Shown: positions 1 to 7,717, counted from the first letter of the stretch. The stretch is DNA of 10,678 nt from Prevotellamassilia sp. (GCA_009775705.1 VSQE01000082.1:1-10678); one strand, 5' to 3'. Program-made: numbers and translations. Notes: a model not told the origin generated them from the letters alone.

Positions 1-247
1 TCTTTGCACCTCTGTTATGTGGGGAGCTATCTTTAATATGGCAGTTGAAGGGCTTGGCAAATATACGGCGATTGCCTCAGGCATCTTTATGACCATGGTC
101 TTTGGTTGCGCTGTGATGATGGCTATTCAAGGAGCGGTTGCAGACTTTACAGATTACGTTACCAGTTTCTGGGTGGTGGTATTCTGTGCCGCATATCTTC
201 TGTTCTATGCTCTTGTGGGCAGCCGTGTGAGCAAGAGTGAAGAATAA
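1..247 (+). CDS. gluP: MFS glucose/galactose permease (FucP/GluP family), C-terminal part only
   Basis: This is the end of an inner-membrane sugar:cation symporter of the major facilitator superfamily. The reading frame is open from the first bases of the window and stops with TAA at 245-247, so the start and most of the protein lie off the left edge. About 81 codons remain. They read through SVMWGAIFNMAVEGLGKYT, a stretch typical of the FucP/GluP sugar porter branch. Two hydrophobic segments follow, corresponding to the last two transmembrane helices: roughly YTAIASGIFMTMVFGCAVMM and FWVVVFCAAYLLFYALVG. A short charged cytoplasmic tail (SRVSKSEE) ends the protein. galK begins 47 bp downstream in the same direction, which favours galactose or glucose over fucose as substrate and suggests co-transcription. 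The ATG at 17 is an internal methionine, not the start. Family assignment is firm; exact substrate is inferred from context. Confidence 0.85.
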   Translation, partial: LCTSVMWGAIFNMAVEGLGKYTAIASGIFMTMVFGCAVMMAIQGAVADFTDYVTSFWVVVFCAAYLLFYALVGSRVSKSEE

Positions 248-294
248 TTCCGAAAATCGATAGATGATATATTAACCTATAAAACACTAATCAC

Positions 295-1455
295 ATGAAA
301 CTGACAATAGAAGACGTCCGCAGTCGCTTCCTGAAACATTTTGATGGCGCTACCGGTTCTGTATATGCATCTCCCGGACGCATTAATCTGATCGGTGAAC
401 ACACAGACTACAACAATGGTTTTGTTTTTCCCGGTGCGGTAGAGCAGGGGATGATTGCAGAGATCAAGCCGAATGAGACGCGTAAGGTACGTGCCTATTC
501 AATTGATTTGAAAGATTACGTGGAGTTTTCTCTGGATGATGAGGAGGGTCCGAAAGCATCATGGGCACGCTATATCTTTGGTGTTTGCCGTGAAATGATG
601 GCGTTGGGAGTGCCTGTAGAAGGATTTAATACCGCTTTTGCGGGTGATGTTCCTCTTGGAGCTGGCATGTCATCGTCTGCGGCTTTGGAGAGCGTATATG
701 CTTTTGCTTTGAATGATATATGGGGCGGAAATAAGATATCCTTGATGGAATTGGCTCGTGTGGGGCAGCGTGTGGAACATAAGTATTTGGGATGTAAGTG
801 TGGTATCATGGACCAGTTTGCTTCCGTACATGGCAAGGCTGGTAGTCTCATGCGCTTGGACTGTCGTAGCGGTGAATTTGAATATTTCCCGTTCCATCCT
901 GAAGGCTATAAATTGGTTTTGGTAAATTCTCAGGTAAAACACGAATTGGTAGGTTCTCCCTACAATGACCGTCGTGAAAGCTGTGAGCGTGTGGCTGCTG
1001 CCATTTACAAGCACCATCACATGGTTGAGTCTTTGCGTGATGCTGATTATGCGATGCTTGATGAAGTTAAGAATGAAGTATCGGAAGAGGACTACAAACG
1101 TGCTAAATATGTTATCGGTGAAAAAGACCGTGTACTCAAAGTCTGTGAAGCATTAGAGAAAGGAGACTATGAGACGGTTGGTCAGATGATGTACGCTACG
1201 CACGAGGGTCTGAGCAAGGAGTATGAGGTATCCTGCGAAGAATTGGACTATTTGAATGACATTGCTAAGGAAGCTGGAGTGACCGGTTCCCGTATTATGG
1301 GCGGTGGTTTCGGCGGTTGCACCATCAACTTGGTCAGTGAAGAGCTTTATGACAATTTTGTGAAAGTCGTAAAAGAGAAATTTGCTGCTAAATTTGGAAA
1401 AGAACCTGTCATCATTGATGTTGTTATTGGCGATGGTTCCCGGAGATTGTGCTGA
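295..1455 (+). CDS. galK: Galactokinase
   Basis: Cytoplasmic enzyme that phosphorylates alpha-D-galactose with ATP to galactose-1-phosphate, the first committed step of the Leloir pathway. It is a GHMP-superfamily kinase of 386 aa, the usual length. All three family motifs are visible. The galactokinase signature GRINLIGEHTDYNNG spans residues 28-42, with R29 as likely transition-state arginine and E35/H36/D38 at the sugar site. The ATP-binding motif PLGAGMSSSAALE spans 120-132. The C-terminal glycine-rich motif GSRIMGGGFGGC spans 331-342. D173 in CGIMDQFAS is the expected catalytic base. The start ATG at 295 gives a normal N-terminus; there is no clear Shine-Dalgarno, as is usual in Bacteroidota. 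It lies 47 bp after the sugar permease and is followed by a strong terminator, so it is the last gene of the unit. A 6-bp hairpin (1450-1466) sits across the stop codon. No galT or galE is visible in the window. Confidence 0.97.
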   Translation: MKLTIEDVRSRFLKHFDGATGSVYASPGRINLIGEHTDYNNGFVFPGAVEQGMIAEIKPNETRKVRAYSIDLKDYVEFSLDDEEGPKASWARYIFGVCREMMALGVPVEGFNTAFAGDVPLGAGMSSSAALESVYAFALNDIWGGNKISLMELARVGQRVEHKYLGCKCGIMDQFASVHGKAGSLMRLDCRSGEFEYFPFHPEGYKLVLVNSQVKHELVGSPYNDRRESCERVAAAIYKHHHMVESLRDADYAMLDEVKNEVSEEDYKRAKYVIGEKDRVLKVCEALEKGDYETVGQMMYATHEGLSKEYEVSCEELDYLNDIAKEAGVTGSRIMGGGFGGCTINLVSEELYDNFVKVVKEKFAAKFGKEPVIIDVVIGDGSRRLC

Positions 1456-1539
1456 TTTCTTCAGCAACGAAATGTCTCGTACCCCCCCAAAAATGGTGTA
1501 AAGACGTAAGATATTTCAGAAATTCAATATGAATAGGGT

Positions 1540-1585
1540 AGGAGGTAAACACAAATTACAACAGGTGTTTATCTCCTGCTTTTTT
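1540..1585 (+). terminator. Rho-independent terminator after galK
   Basis: A 13-bp stem is formed by AGGAGGTAAACAC (1540-1552) and GTGTTTATCTCCT (1565-1577) with one G-T wobble. It closes a 12-nt loop and is followed by a run of six T (1580-1585) and a further AT-rich stretch. It lies 85 bp after the galK stop, and the T tract shows that it ends rightward transcription. On the opposite strand the hairpin is not followed by a T tract, so it is not an obvious terminator for the convergent leftward operon. Confidence 0.85.
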
Positions 1586-1703
1586 ATTATTATCGGTAGA
1601 CTTTCGGAGTGCGGTAGAATTTAGGCGATATTCACATCATATAGCTTAAAGTAAATTATTGCAATCCGGAAAGTTAAGAACATCATAAATGGAGCAGGAG
1701 AAA

Positions 1704-2228
1704 CTAATGAGATGATCCTATCCATTTATCATTCCAGTAAACTCCATCGATGCGTTCAACGATAACACCACGTGAATTGCTGCAATGGATAAACAATTTG
1801 TTTTTCAGATAAATGCCGACATGACTGCATTTGTTTCCCGATTTGGAGGAACGAAAGAACATCAGGTCACCTTGTTTCATGGACTTCTTCTGTGTATTAA
1901 TGTGAGTTGCCGTTCGGTATTGCTGTTCACTGCTCCGAGGCAGTCGGATGCCGTATACTCTTTCGTATATTCTGCATGTCAGTCCGGAACAATCTATACC
2001 GTCCTTTGTATTTCCCCCGTATTTATATGGTGTGCCCACCCATTGCGCAGCTTCCTGGAAGAGGGCATGATTGTCATTTTCTGCAATTTCAATACCCAAT
2101 TTCATGCCGGCTTTTGCCAAGCTATTGAAATCAATGTGAGCAATGTTGCGTTTACCTATGCACGATACGAATGAATGAGCTAAAAGGACCGCAAGGAAAA
2201 ATTTTACAGTTTCCTTGCAGCCCTTCAT
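1704..2228 (-). CDS. NlpC/P60-family cell-wall peptidase, probable lipoprotein
   Basis: Predicted cysteine endopeptidase of the NlpC/P60 family, which typically cuts gamma-D-glutamyl-diamino acid bonds in peptidoglycan stem peptides. The catalytic domain covers about residues 55-170 of 174. The nucleophile is C80 in GIDCSGL, the base is H136 in CSHVGIYL, and the third polar residue is probably H148 in FIHCS. The N-terminus is a basic start plus hydrophobic stretch (KFFLAVLLAHSFVSC), consistent with a signal peptide and lipidation at C23. The lipobox is imperfect because -3 is F rather than L. I chose the ATG at 2228, 23 bp after the trxB stop. A longer in-frame reading from 2303 would add 25 residues overlapping trxB and bury the signal peptide. 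No SH3 or LysM domain is present. It is the last gene of the leftward operon. Family is secure; substrate and lipidation are inferred. Confidence 0.9.
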   Translation of the reverse strand: MKGCKETVKFFLAVLLAHSFVSCIGKRNIAHIDFNSLAKAGMKLGIEIAENDNHALFQEAAQWVGTPYKYGGNTKDGIDCSGLTCRIYERVYGIRLPRSSEQQYRTATHINTQKKSMKQGDLMFFRSSKSGNKCSHVGIYLKNKLFIHCSNSRGVIVERIDGVYWNDKWIGSSH

Positions 2229-2251
2229 TTCCGATATGCGGATGTCGTTTC

Positions 2252-3190
2252 TCACAAACCGTTTTCCGACAGATAGCGTTCTGCATCCATTGCAGCCTTG
2301 CATCCGCTTCCGGCTGCGGTAATTGCTTGACGGTAGTGCGGATCGGCAACGTCACCTGCTGCGAATACTCCGGGAACATTAGTCTTGGAAGTTGCACCCT
2401 CCGTGATAATATATCCGATTTCATTGGTATGGACCCATGGTTTAAAAATTTCGCTGTTTGGTTTGTGGCCGATGGCCAAAAAGAAACCGTCTATGGCTAT
2501 ATCTGATACTGTCTCTTCTGCCGTTCCTTTTTTATGGACCAGATGGGCACCTTCAACTCCTTCCGAGCCAAACAAACCTACCGTATTTGTTTCAAATAGC
2601 ACCTCAATTTTAGGATTCGACAGAACTCTGTCCTGCATAGCTTTTGAAGCCCGAAGATATGGTTTCCTTACAATGAGATATACTTTGGATGCAAGGCCTG
2701 ACAGATAGGTGGCTTCTTCGCATGCAGTATCGCCTCCGCCTACAACGGCAACTGTCTTTTTACGATAGAAGAATCCGTCACACGTGGCACATGCGCTGAC
2801 TCCCAGTCCTCTATATTTTTCTTCATCAGCCAATCCCAGATACTTGGCAGTAGCTCCGGTTGCAATGATCAGAGTATGGCAGGACACTTCAGAACCATCA
2901 TCAAAAGTTACCGTATAGGGCATCTGTTCCAGATTGACCTTTATAGCAATGGATGACCGGAACTCCGCTCCAAACCGCTTGGCCTGGTGGGCAAGGTCTT
3001 CCATCATTTCATTGGCATCAATGCCATCCGGATAGCCGGGAAAGTTCTCGATTTCAGTTGTGGTTGTCAACTGGCCTCCCGGTTGAAGGCCTTCATAAAG
3101 AACTGGAGCCAATCCCGCACGACCGGCATAAATGGCCGCGGTATATCCGGCAGGGCCGGAACCTAAAATCAAACAACGAATAGTTTCCAT
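2252..3190 (-). CDS. trxB: Thioredoxin-disulfide reductase
   Basis: Cytoplasmic flavoenzyme that passes electrons from a reduced pyridine nucleotide via FAD and a redox disulfide to thioredoxin. At 312 aa it is the normal length for the low-molecular-weight bacterial type. The FAD-binding motif GSGPAG is at residues 10-15. The active-site dithiol CATCD is at 134-138. The second dinucleotide fold GGGDTACEEA is at 151-160. The C-terminal FAD motif FAAGDVAD is at 276-283. The NADPH 2'-phosphate site is unusual: where E. coli TrxB has HRRDGFR, this protein has VRKPYLR (174-180), keeping R175, a basic K176 and R180 but losing the histidine and aspartate. NADPH use is still likely because of the retained basic residues. 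The ATG at 3190 follows lolA by 24 bp. The thioredoxin partner is not in the window. Alternatives are flavodoxin- or ferredoxin-linked TrxB relatives, judged less likely because the GGGDTA fold is intact. Confidence 0.95.
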   Translation of the reverse strand: METIRCLILGSGPAGYTAAIYAGRAGLAPVLYEGLQPGGQLTTTTEIENFPGYPDGIDANEMMEDLAHQAKRFGAEFRSSIAIKVNLEQMPYTVTFDDGSEVSCHTLIIATGATAKYLGLADEEKYRGLGVSACATCDGFFYRKKTVAVVGGGDTACEEATYLSGLASKVYLIVRKPYLRASKAMQDRVLSNPKIEVLFETNTVGLFGSEGVEGAHLVHKKGTAEETVSDIAIDGFFLAIGHKPNSEIFKPWVHTNEIGYIITEGATSKTNVPGVFAAGDVADPHYRQAITAAGSGCKAAMDAERYLSENGL

Positions 3191-3214
3191 ATATTTCTAT
3201 TATTTATAACATGA

Positions 3215-3856
3215 TTATCTAAGGTCTATAATTTCTATATCCGGATGTTGTTTCTTGTCAAAGCGGAATATGTCATCTTTCCATTTTTTACCCATTTTAA
3301 TGCTGTTTACCCGTATGCGCAGCCAGTTGCCTTTTCCCATTTTCGTGCGGACAGAGAGCGGAAGAAATGTCTTTTTGTCTATGGTCAGACGCATTTCCTG
3401 AATTTTGTTTTTCTTGTCTTGGGCCACCAGACGCACTTCGTAACAGCTCTTTCCCTGATAGGTTGCTTCGGCCAATTGACGAGCATATCCTTTCTTGTAC
3501 AGATCTATAAATGCGTAAGGGTTCTGCTGCTGGATTTCTTCTTGTGTCGGCGAGGAAACATTTACCTCGTTACTTCCGGAAAGTTGGGTCCATTGAGTTT
3601 TCCCATCGAACCATGTAGACATTTCTTCGGATTGAATTCTGAATTTATTCCCCTGTACCATGATCTTGCCTTGAATGCTCCCCGAGGCTTGTGTCCCATT
3701 GAATGATGTCGCTTCAAAAGAAGCCTCTATTCCATTGCTGTTTTTCAGTTTCGTGGCAGTTCTTTCCATAACAGATAGAACATCTTGTGCAAAAAGTCCG
3801 ACACAGGTTGTCCAAAAGGCAAACCAACATAAGATTAATCGATGGAGGTGTATCAT
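3215..3856 (-). CDS. lolA: Outer-membrane lipoprotein carrier protein LolA-like
   Basis: Predicted periplasmic chaperone that accepts mature lipoproteins released by the LolCDE transporter and carries them to the outer membrane. The 213-aa precursor is close to the usual LolA length. It starts with a signal peptide (hydrophobic stretch LILCWFAFWTTCVGLFA) with probable cleavage after Q24. The first part of the mature chain resembles the LolA beta-barrel opening: an N-terminal helix (DVLSVMERTATKLKN), then strands including GKIMVQGNKFRIQ at about 63-75, and a DGKTQW turn at 84-89, matching the family's conserved 'DGKTLW' position. There is no cysteine at the cleavage site, so it is a soluble carrier and not a lipoprotein. 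It lies 31 bp after ftsK and 24 bp before trxB. Bacteroidota generally lack a recognisable LolB, so LolA may deliver directly or through an unrelated receptor; that is general knowledge, not visible here. Confidence 0.88.
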   Translation of the reverse strand: MIHLHRLILCWFAFWTTCVGLFAQDVLSVMERTATKLKNSNGIEASFEATSFNGTQASGSIQGKIMVQGNKFRIQSEEMSTWFDGKTQWTQLSGSNEVNVSSPTQEEIQQQNPYAFIDLYKKGYARQLAEATYQGKSCYEVRLVAQDKKNKIQEMRLTIDKKTFLPLSVRTKMGKGNWLRIRVNSIKMGKKWKDDIFRFDKKQHPDIEIIDLR

Positions 3857-3887
3857 AATACTCTGCTATTTATTATTATAAATACGT

Positions 3888-6341
3888 TTATTTCAAACTG
3901 CTGATTCTCATATCTAACTCTACCTCATCCGCACAAAGGACCTCTCTGGGTTTGGCTCCTCGTGTGGGACCTACGATTCCGGCTTTTTCAAGTTGGTCCA
4001 TCAAGCGTCCGGCGCGGTTATAACCGATGGCGAATTTGCGTTGAATCAATGACGTGGACCCCTGTTGATGAATAACAATGAGTCGGGCCGCTTCCTCAAA
4101 CATGGGATCCAGATTTCCTGTATCAAGTTCCTTCCCTTTAGGCTGTCCTTCTCCCTCGGCCAGAACTTCCGGCAGCTCAAAAGCACTGGGATATCCTTGT
4201 TGAGCAGCAATGAAATTATTTATTTGCTCCACTTCGGGCGTATCGACAAATGCACATTGTACACGTACAGGATCGCTCTCTGCCAAGAAAAGCATGTCTC
4301 CCTTACCTACCAGCTGATTCGCTCCTGTCCGGTCTAATATTGTCCGGCTGTCTATCTGGGAGGTAACTTTAAACGCCATACGCGCAGGGAAATTAGCTTT
4401 GATCGTACCGGTGATGATATTTGTGGTAGGACGTTGTGTGGCAATGACCATGTGCATTCCTACGGCTCGGGCCAACTGGGCGATTCGAGCGATGGGCAGT
4501 TCCACTTCTTTGCCCGCTGTCATTATCAAGTCTCCGAACTCGTCAATGATGACAACAATATATGGCATAAATTCATGACCGCTTTCGGGATTTAGCCGAC
4601 GCTCCTTGAATTTGGCATTGTACTCTTTGATATTACGTACTTTCGCTTTTTTCAATAAGTCATACCGATGATCCATCAGGACGCAAAGGCTTTTCAATGT
4701 CTGAACCACTTTTGTCACATCAGTAATGATAGAATCCTCACCGTCTGGAATTTTTGCCAGGAAATGATTCTCAAGAGGAGAGTAGACGCTGAATTCTACC
4801 TTTTTGGGGTCAATCATCACCAGTTTTAATTCGGCGGGATGCTTTTTGTAGAGCAAGGAAGTTATGATGGCATTGAGACCGACAGATTTTCCCTGTCCGG
4901 TAGCTCCCGCTACCAACAAATGAGGCATTTTTGCCAGATCCACCATGTACACTTCATTGGTAATGGTCTTTCCCAAAGCGATCGGTAATTCGTAGGTACT
5001 CTCCTGAAATTTTTTTGAATTCAGGATGCTTTCCATGGAGACGATTCTGGGATTCTTGTTGGGAACTTCTATCCCGATGGTGTCTTTTCCTGGAATACGG
5101 GCAATAATACGTATACCCAATGCACTCAGGCTAAGAGCGATGTCATCTTCCAAACTACGTATTTTGTTGATGCGGACACCCGGAGCCGGAGTAATCTCGT
5201 ATAGAGTAATGGTGGGGCCGATGGTTGCCTTAATACTGGAAATCTCTACTCCGAAATTCTTCAGCACTGTAATTATACGGTCTTTATTCGCATTCTGTTC
5301 CGCCATGTCGATGGCAGGCGAATTATCCGGATATTTTTTCAGAAGATCTAAAGTCGGGAATTTATAATACTCCAGATCGCGGCGGGGATCGTAGGGCTCC
5401 AATCCGGAAATTTCCTCAACAGTTTTGCTGTTTGCTTTTTCCTCCACCGCAATATTCTCAATATCCAGACGGGTATCGCATTTCAATTCCGGAGATATGG
5501 TGGTCTTGGACTCTGCTTCTTCTAAAATCAGCGATGGTTCTACTCCATCTTCTGTATGATTGCTCAACGAAATGCTGACAGGGAAATCCTCTTCATATTC
5601 AGTTTCTTGTTCCTTCGCTTCCTCTTCAGTCGCACTGTCGGAAGAGTAACCTTCCTTCTTCTGTACCAGAGGATTATTGGTGATATTGTTTTTGCGGGAA
5701 ATCTTGTCTTTTATATAATCCTTGGGATTCAATAATTTACGGATAATCTGTATGGTCTCTCTACTTAAATAAATTAAGTAGCATATTGCGGTTGCAATAA
5801 CAATGGCAAAGGTTCCGAAGGTCCCGATATAACATACCAGATATTTCCGGATATGCTCTCCATGCAGCCCTCCCAGATAGAACGAAACATCCAGCCATGT
5901 CTCCGGAATCAGTGTGTCTTGAGCTAAACTCAAGGCCAATGAACCCCAGACCATCAGAATAGAGCAATTTACGAACCATTTCCACAGTCGCACTTTGTAG
6001 GCCCGCATCAACTTCATTCCGGTAAAAATCAGGAACACAGGAATAAAGAAAGAACAGATGCCAAAACAGTCGTTCATGAAATAATAGGCTGTATAGGCTC
6101 CCAACAGACCTCCGTAATTTGCCGCATTCAGCAAATTTCCTGCCACTACTCCCGATTGGTCGTATTTTCCGGTCACAAAATTGGAACTGAAAGCCAGTAG
6201 CATGAATAGGGCCGTAATGAGCAGCAGCATTCCTGCCAGAAAACGTAAGGTCTCCCCCTGATATAAATCCTTTATTCCTTTGGGAAGGATTGTCTTTTTC
6301 AAACTGACATTTTTTGTTTTTTTATTTTGTTTTGCCTTCAT
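3888..6341 (-). CDS. ftsK: DNA translocase FtsK
   Basis: Septal membrane-anchored ATPase that pumps chromosome termini during division and activates XerCD recombination at dif. It has 817 aa, close to SpoIIIE length and much shorter than E. coli FtsK because the linker is short. The N-terminus is basic and lysine-rich. Hydrophobic segments lie at about residues 33-52, 80-110, 120-140 and 168-193, matching the four-helix anchor. An acidic, low-complexity linker runs from about 195 to 320. The alpha domain (about 345-440) contains GPTITLYEITPAPGVRI. The motor has Walker A GATGQGKS at 479-486 and Walker B YIVVIIDE at 594-601. The DNA-reading gamma winged helix spans about 745-803 and ends with RGAKPREVL. 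I chose the ATG at 6341; the codon just before it is TTG (6344) and could also serve. It lies about 20 bp after the M64 peptidase gene and 31 bp before lolA, on the same strand. Confidence 0.97.
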   Translation of the reverse strand: MKAKQNKKTKNVSLKKTILPKGIKDLYQGETLRFLAGMLLLITALFMLLAFSSNFVTGKYDQSGVVAGNLLNAANYGGLLGAYTAYYFMNDCFGICSFFIPVFLIFTGMKLMRAYKVRLWKWFVNCSILMVWGSLALSLAQDTLIPETWLDVSFYLGGLHGEHIRKYLVCYIGTFGTFAIVIATAICYLIYLSRETIQIIRKLLNPKDYIKDKISRKNNITNNPLVQKKEGYSSDSATEEEAKEQETEYEEDFPVSISLSNHTEDGVEPSLILEEAESKTTISPELKCDTRLDIENIAVEEKANSKTVEEISGLEPYDPRRDLEYYKFPTLDLLKKYPDNSPAIDMAEQNANKDRIITVLKNFGVEISSIKATIGPTITLYEITPAPGVRINKIRSLEDDIALSLSALGIRIIARIPGKDTIGIEVPNKNPRIVSMESILNSKKFQESTYELPIALGKTITNEVYMVDLAKMPHLLVAGATGQGKSVGLNAIITSLLYKKHPAELKLVMIDPKKVEFSVYSPLENHFLAKIPDGEDSIITDVTKVVQTLKSLCVLMDHRYDLLKKAKVRNIKEYNAKFKERRLNPESGHEFMPYIVVIIDEFGDLIMTAGKEVELPIARIAQLARAVGMHMVIATQRPTTNIITGTIKANFPARMAFKVTSQIDSRTILDRTGANQLVGKGDMLFLAESDPVRVQCAFVDTPEVEQINNFIAAQQGYPSAFELPEVLAEGEGQPKGKELDTGNLDPMFEEAARLIVIHQQGSTSLIQRKFAIGYNRAGRLMDQLEKAGIVGPTRGAKPREVLCADEVELDMRISSLK

Positions 6342-6361
6342 CAATGTATTCTCATATTATG

Positions 6362-7621
6362 TTATTCGGAATAAAAATGTATGAGCCGTTCTATTGCTCT
6401 TTGGCAGACCGGACAGAAATCAGTTGCTTCATTTGTCCTCATCCTGCAATTCTGACAAGCTCTCCATACTCCTTTAGACTGATATCCGCCTCCTTCATAA
6501 ACACCGATAGAAGGGGCTTGCCCTTTGTGTGTCGGTATATCGGCATTGACGGGAAGCATATCTTTCCATTTCTTTTCAAAATCCTTCAATGTCGTTATGT
6601 TTTGTTCCCAAGGTTCTATTTCGGGATAATAGTATTCAACGTATTGATCATCATAAAAATATTCATCCGCCAGCCCGGCAAAGCTATGTCCGAACTCATG
6701 TACGACAACCGGACGGACTGTCCCGTGTCGTGCTGCTGTCAGGGTGTAGGAATTATAGATGCCTCCACCTCCATAATTATCTGTATTGGCCAAGATGATG
6801 ATATGCTCATACGGGATTCCGGCGAGAGCATCGTGCAATTGCCTTATCCGTAGTGTTGTCAGATAGCGATCTGAATAAAAGGTGTCGAAATGGGATCCCA
6901 GGGCCGTATTTTTCCATTCCCGTCGGTGGGGAATGCTTGTTCCGCTTTCTTCAGACACAAGTCCCACTGCAACGAAATTAAAACGGTCCCGATTCCTGCG
7001 AAACGGTTCGTGCGATAATATCGCTTCAACAGCGATTTCCGCATCATTGTAGAATTGGGGAATTTCTTTTTTCGTATATCCTTCGGCAACAATGGCTATA
7101 TTGATGGAATGTCCTTCTTTTCTTCCGCTTTTTCTTAAATAAACGTATTCCGATTTATTTTTGACAGGCCTGATCAGGATGTCTGAAGGATTTACTTCAT
7201 GTTTCATTGAAGCTATCGTTTTTCCTTTGAAATCATAAAGCTCAATCTGAACTTTGGCAAGAGCATTCGGCATAGGCAACAAAAAAACGTTCTCAAATGC
7301 ACGGCGTACGCGTGTAGCCTCTTCTGTCCCCAGCCATTCCTGAAACAGTGTGGAAAACGATGTAGCATATAGGATGCTGTCTGTTTGTGCATCCTTCATA
7401 ATGAGTTGGCCGTTTCCACGTAGCGGTACGCTGTCCAGATTTTTCCTACGCCCATACCATCCCTCCGAAACACTTAGTTCGTCCAATGAAATTTCCTGTT
7501 TCTCCGCATTTCCCGAGAAAATATAGTCTATGCGTAATGTTTTATTGCCTTTGTATTCTAACTGTGCGATTATTTCTCCTGTAAATAGAAGAAAGCACAA
7601 TACAGACATCGTTATTCTCAT
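6362..7621 (-). CDS. Secreted M64-family zinc metallopeptidase
   Basis: Predicted exported zinc protease of peptidase family M64, named after a Clostridium ramosum IgA-cleaving enzyme. Bacteroides members are widespread and their substrates mostly unknown. The 419-aa precursor starts with a signal peptide (TMSVLCFLLFTGEIIAQ, cleavage probably after Q20). There is no lipobox cysteine, so it should be periplasmic or secreted. An N-terminal beta-rich region (about 21-150) precedes the catalytic domain (about 165-415). The zinc motif HEFGHSFAGLADEYF spans 308-322, with H308 and H312 as ligands, E309 as catalytic base and D319 as likely third ligand. The C-terminus carries two CxxC pairs, C389/C392 and C403/C406, spaced like a small zinc ribbon or a disulfide pair. 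It is the first gene of the leftward operon, 17-20 bp ahead of ftsK. Cleavage of IgA must not be assumed from the family name. Confidence 0.92.
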   Translation of the reverse strand: MRITMSVLCFLLFTGEIIAQLEYKGNKTLRIDYIFSGNAEKQEISLDELSVSEGWYGRRKNLDSVPLRGNGQLIMKDAQTDSILYATSFSTLFQEWLGTEEATRVRRAFENVFLLPMPNALAKVQIELYDFKGKTIASMKHEVNPSDILIRPVKNKSEYVYLRKSGRKEGHSINIAIVAEGYTKKEIPQFYNDAEIAVEAILSHEPFRRNRDRFNFVAVGLVSEESGTSIPHRREWKNTALGSHFDTFYSDRYLTTLRIRQLHDALAGIPYEHIIILANTDNYGGGGIYNSYTLTAARHGTVRPVVVHEFGHSFAGLADEYFYDDQYVEYYYPEIEPWEQNITTLKDFEKKWKDMLPVNADIPTHKGQAPSIGVYEGGGYQSKGVWRACQNCRMRTNEATDFCPVCQRAIERLIHFYSE

Positions 7622-7678
7622 TATACTGAAACTCTTAAAAATAAACTACAAACAACACTGTTACAGCATCTTACTCTT

Positions 7679-7695
7679 TCTTCTATTTTAGAAGA
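7679..7695 (-). repeat. Short perfect hairpin in the M64 operon leader
   Basis: TCTTCTA and TAGAAGA form a perfect 7-bp inverted repeat around a 3-nt centre. It lies 58 bp upstream of the M64 start and just downstream of the proposed leftward -7 element, so it would fall at or near the 5' end of the operon mRNA. It could be a 5' stabilising hairpin or simply chance in AT-rich sequence. No T tract follows on either strand, so it is not a terminator. Confidence 0.35.
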
Positions 7696-7709
7696 GCATC
7701 GATCTTATG

Positions 7710-7717
7710 CAAAAGTA
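7710..7717 (-). promoter_or_regulatory. Possible -7 element for the M64-ftsK-lolA-trxB-NlpC operon
   Basis: Read leftward the sequence is TACTTTTG, an exact match to the Bacteroides -7 consensus TAnnTTTG. It would place transcription start near 7700, about 80 nt before the M64 ATG. No TTTG is present at the expected 19-21 bp upstream (around 7737-7742), so the -33 half is missing or degenerate. It is the only exact leftward -7 match in the divergent intergenic region. Confidence 0.4.

Noticed and set aside
670..1020. 116-codon antisense frame within galK
   Set aside because: It is fully contained within galK, whose motifs are intact in the sense frame; the antisense product has no family features.
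1450..1466. Small hairpin TGCTGA-TTTCT-TCAGCA across the galK stop codon
   Set aside because: Only 6 bp and no following T run; the real terminator is downstream at 1540-1585.
1482..1488. Run of seven C just after galK, considered as a phase-variation tract
   Set aside because: It lies 27 bp past the stop codon, outside any reading frame or promoter, so slippage would have no evident effect.
1600..1674. Imperfect inverted repeat ACTTTCGGA / TCCGGAAAGT as a possible leftward terminator or small RNA
   Set aside because: The loop is over 50 nt, the arms are mismatched by a bulge, and no T tract follows leftward; not strong enough to call.
2229..2303. Upstream extension of the NlpC/P60 gene overlapping trxB
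   Set aside because: The extra 25 residues are not signal-like and would bury the lipoprotein signal peptide that begins at the ATG at 2228.
6314..6853. 179-codon open frame on the + strand opposite the ftsK start and M64 C-terminus
   Set aside because: It lies antisense to two well-supported genes, crosses their junction, and has no recognisable domain; it is a shadow of the coding strand.
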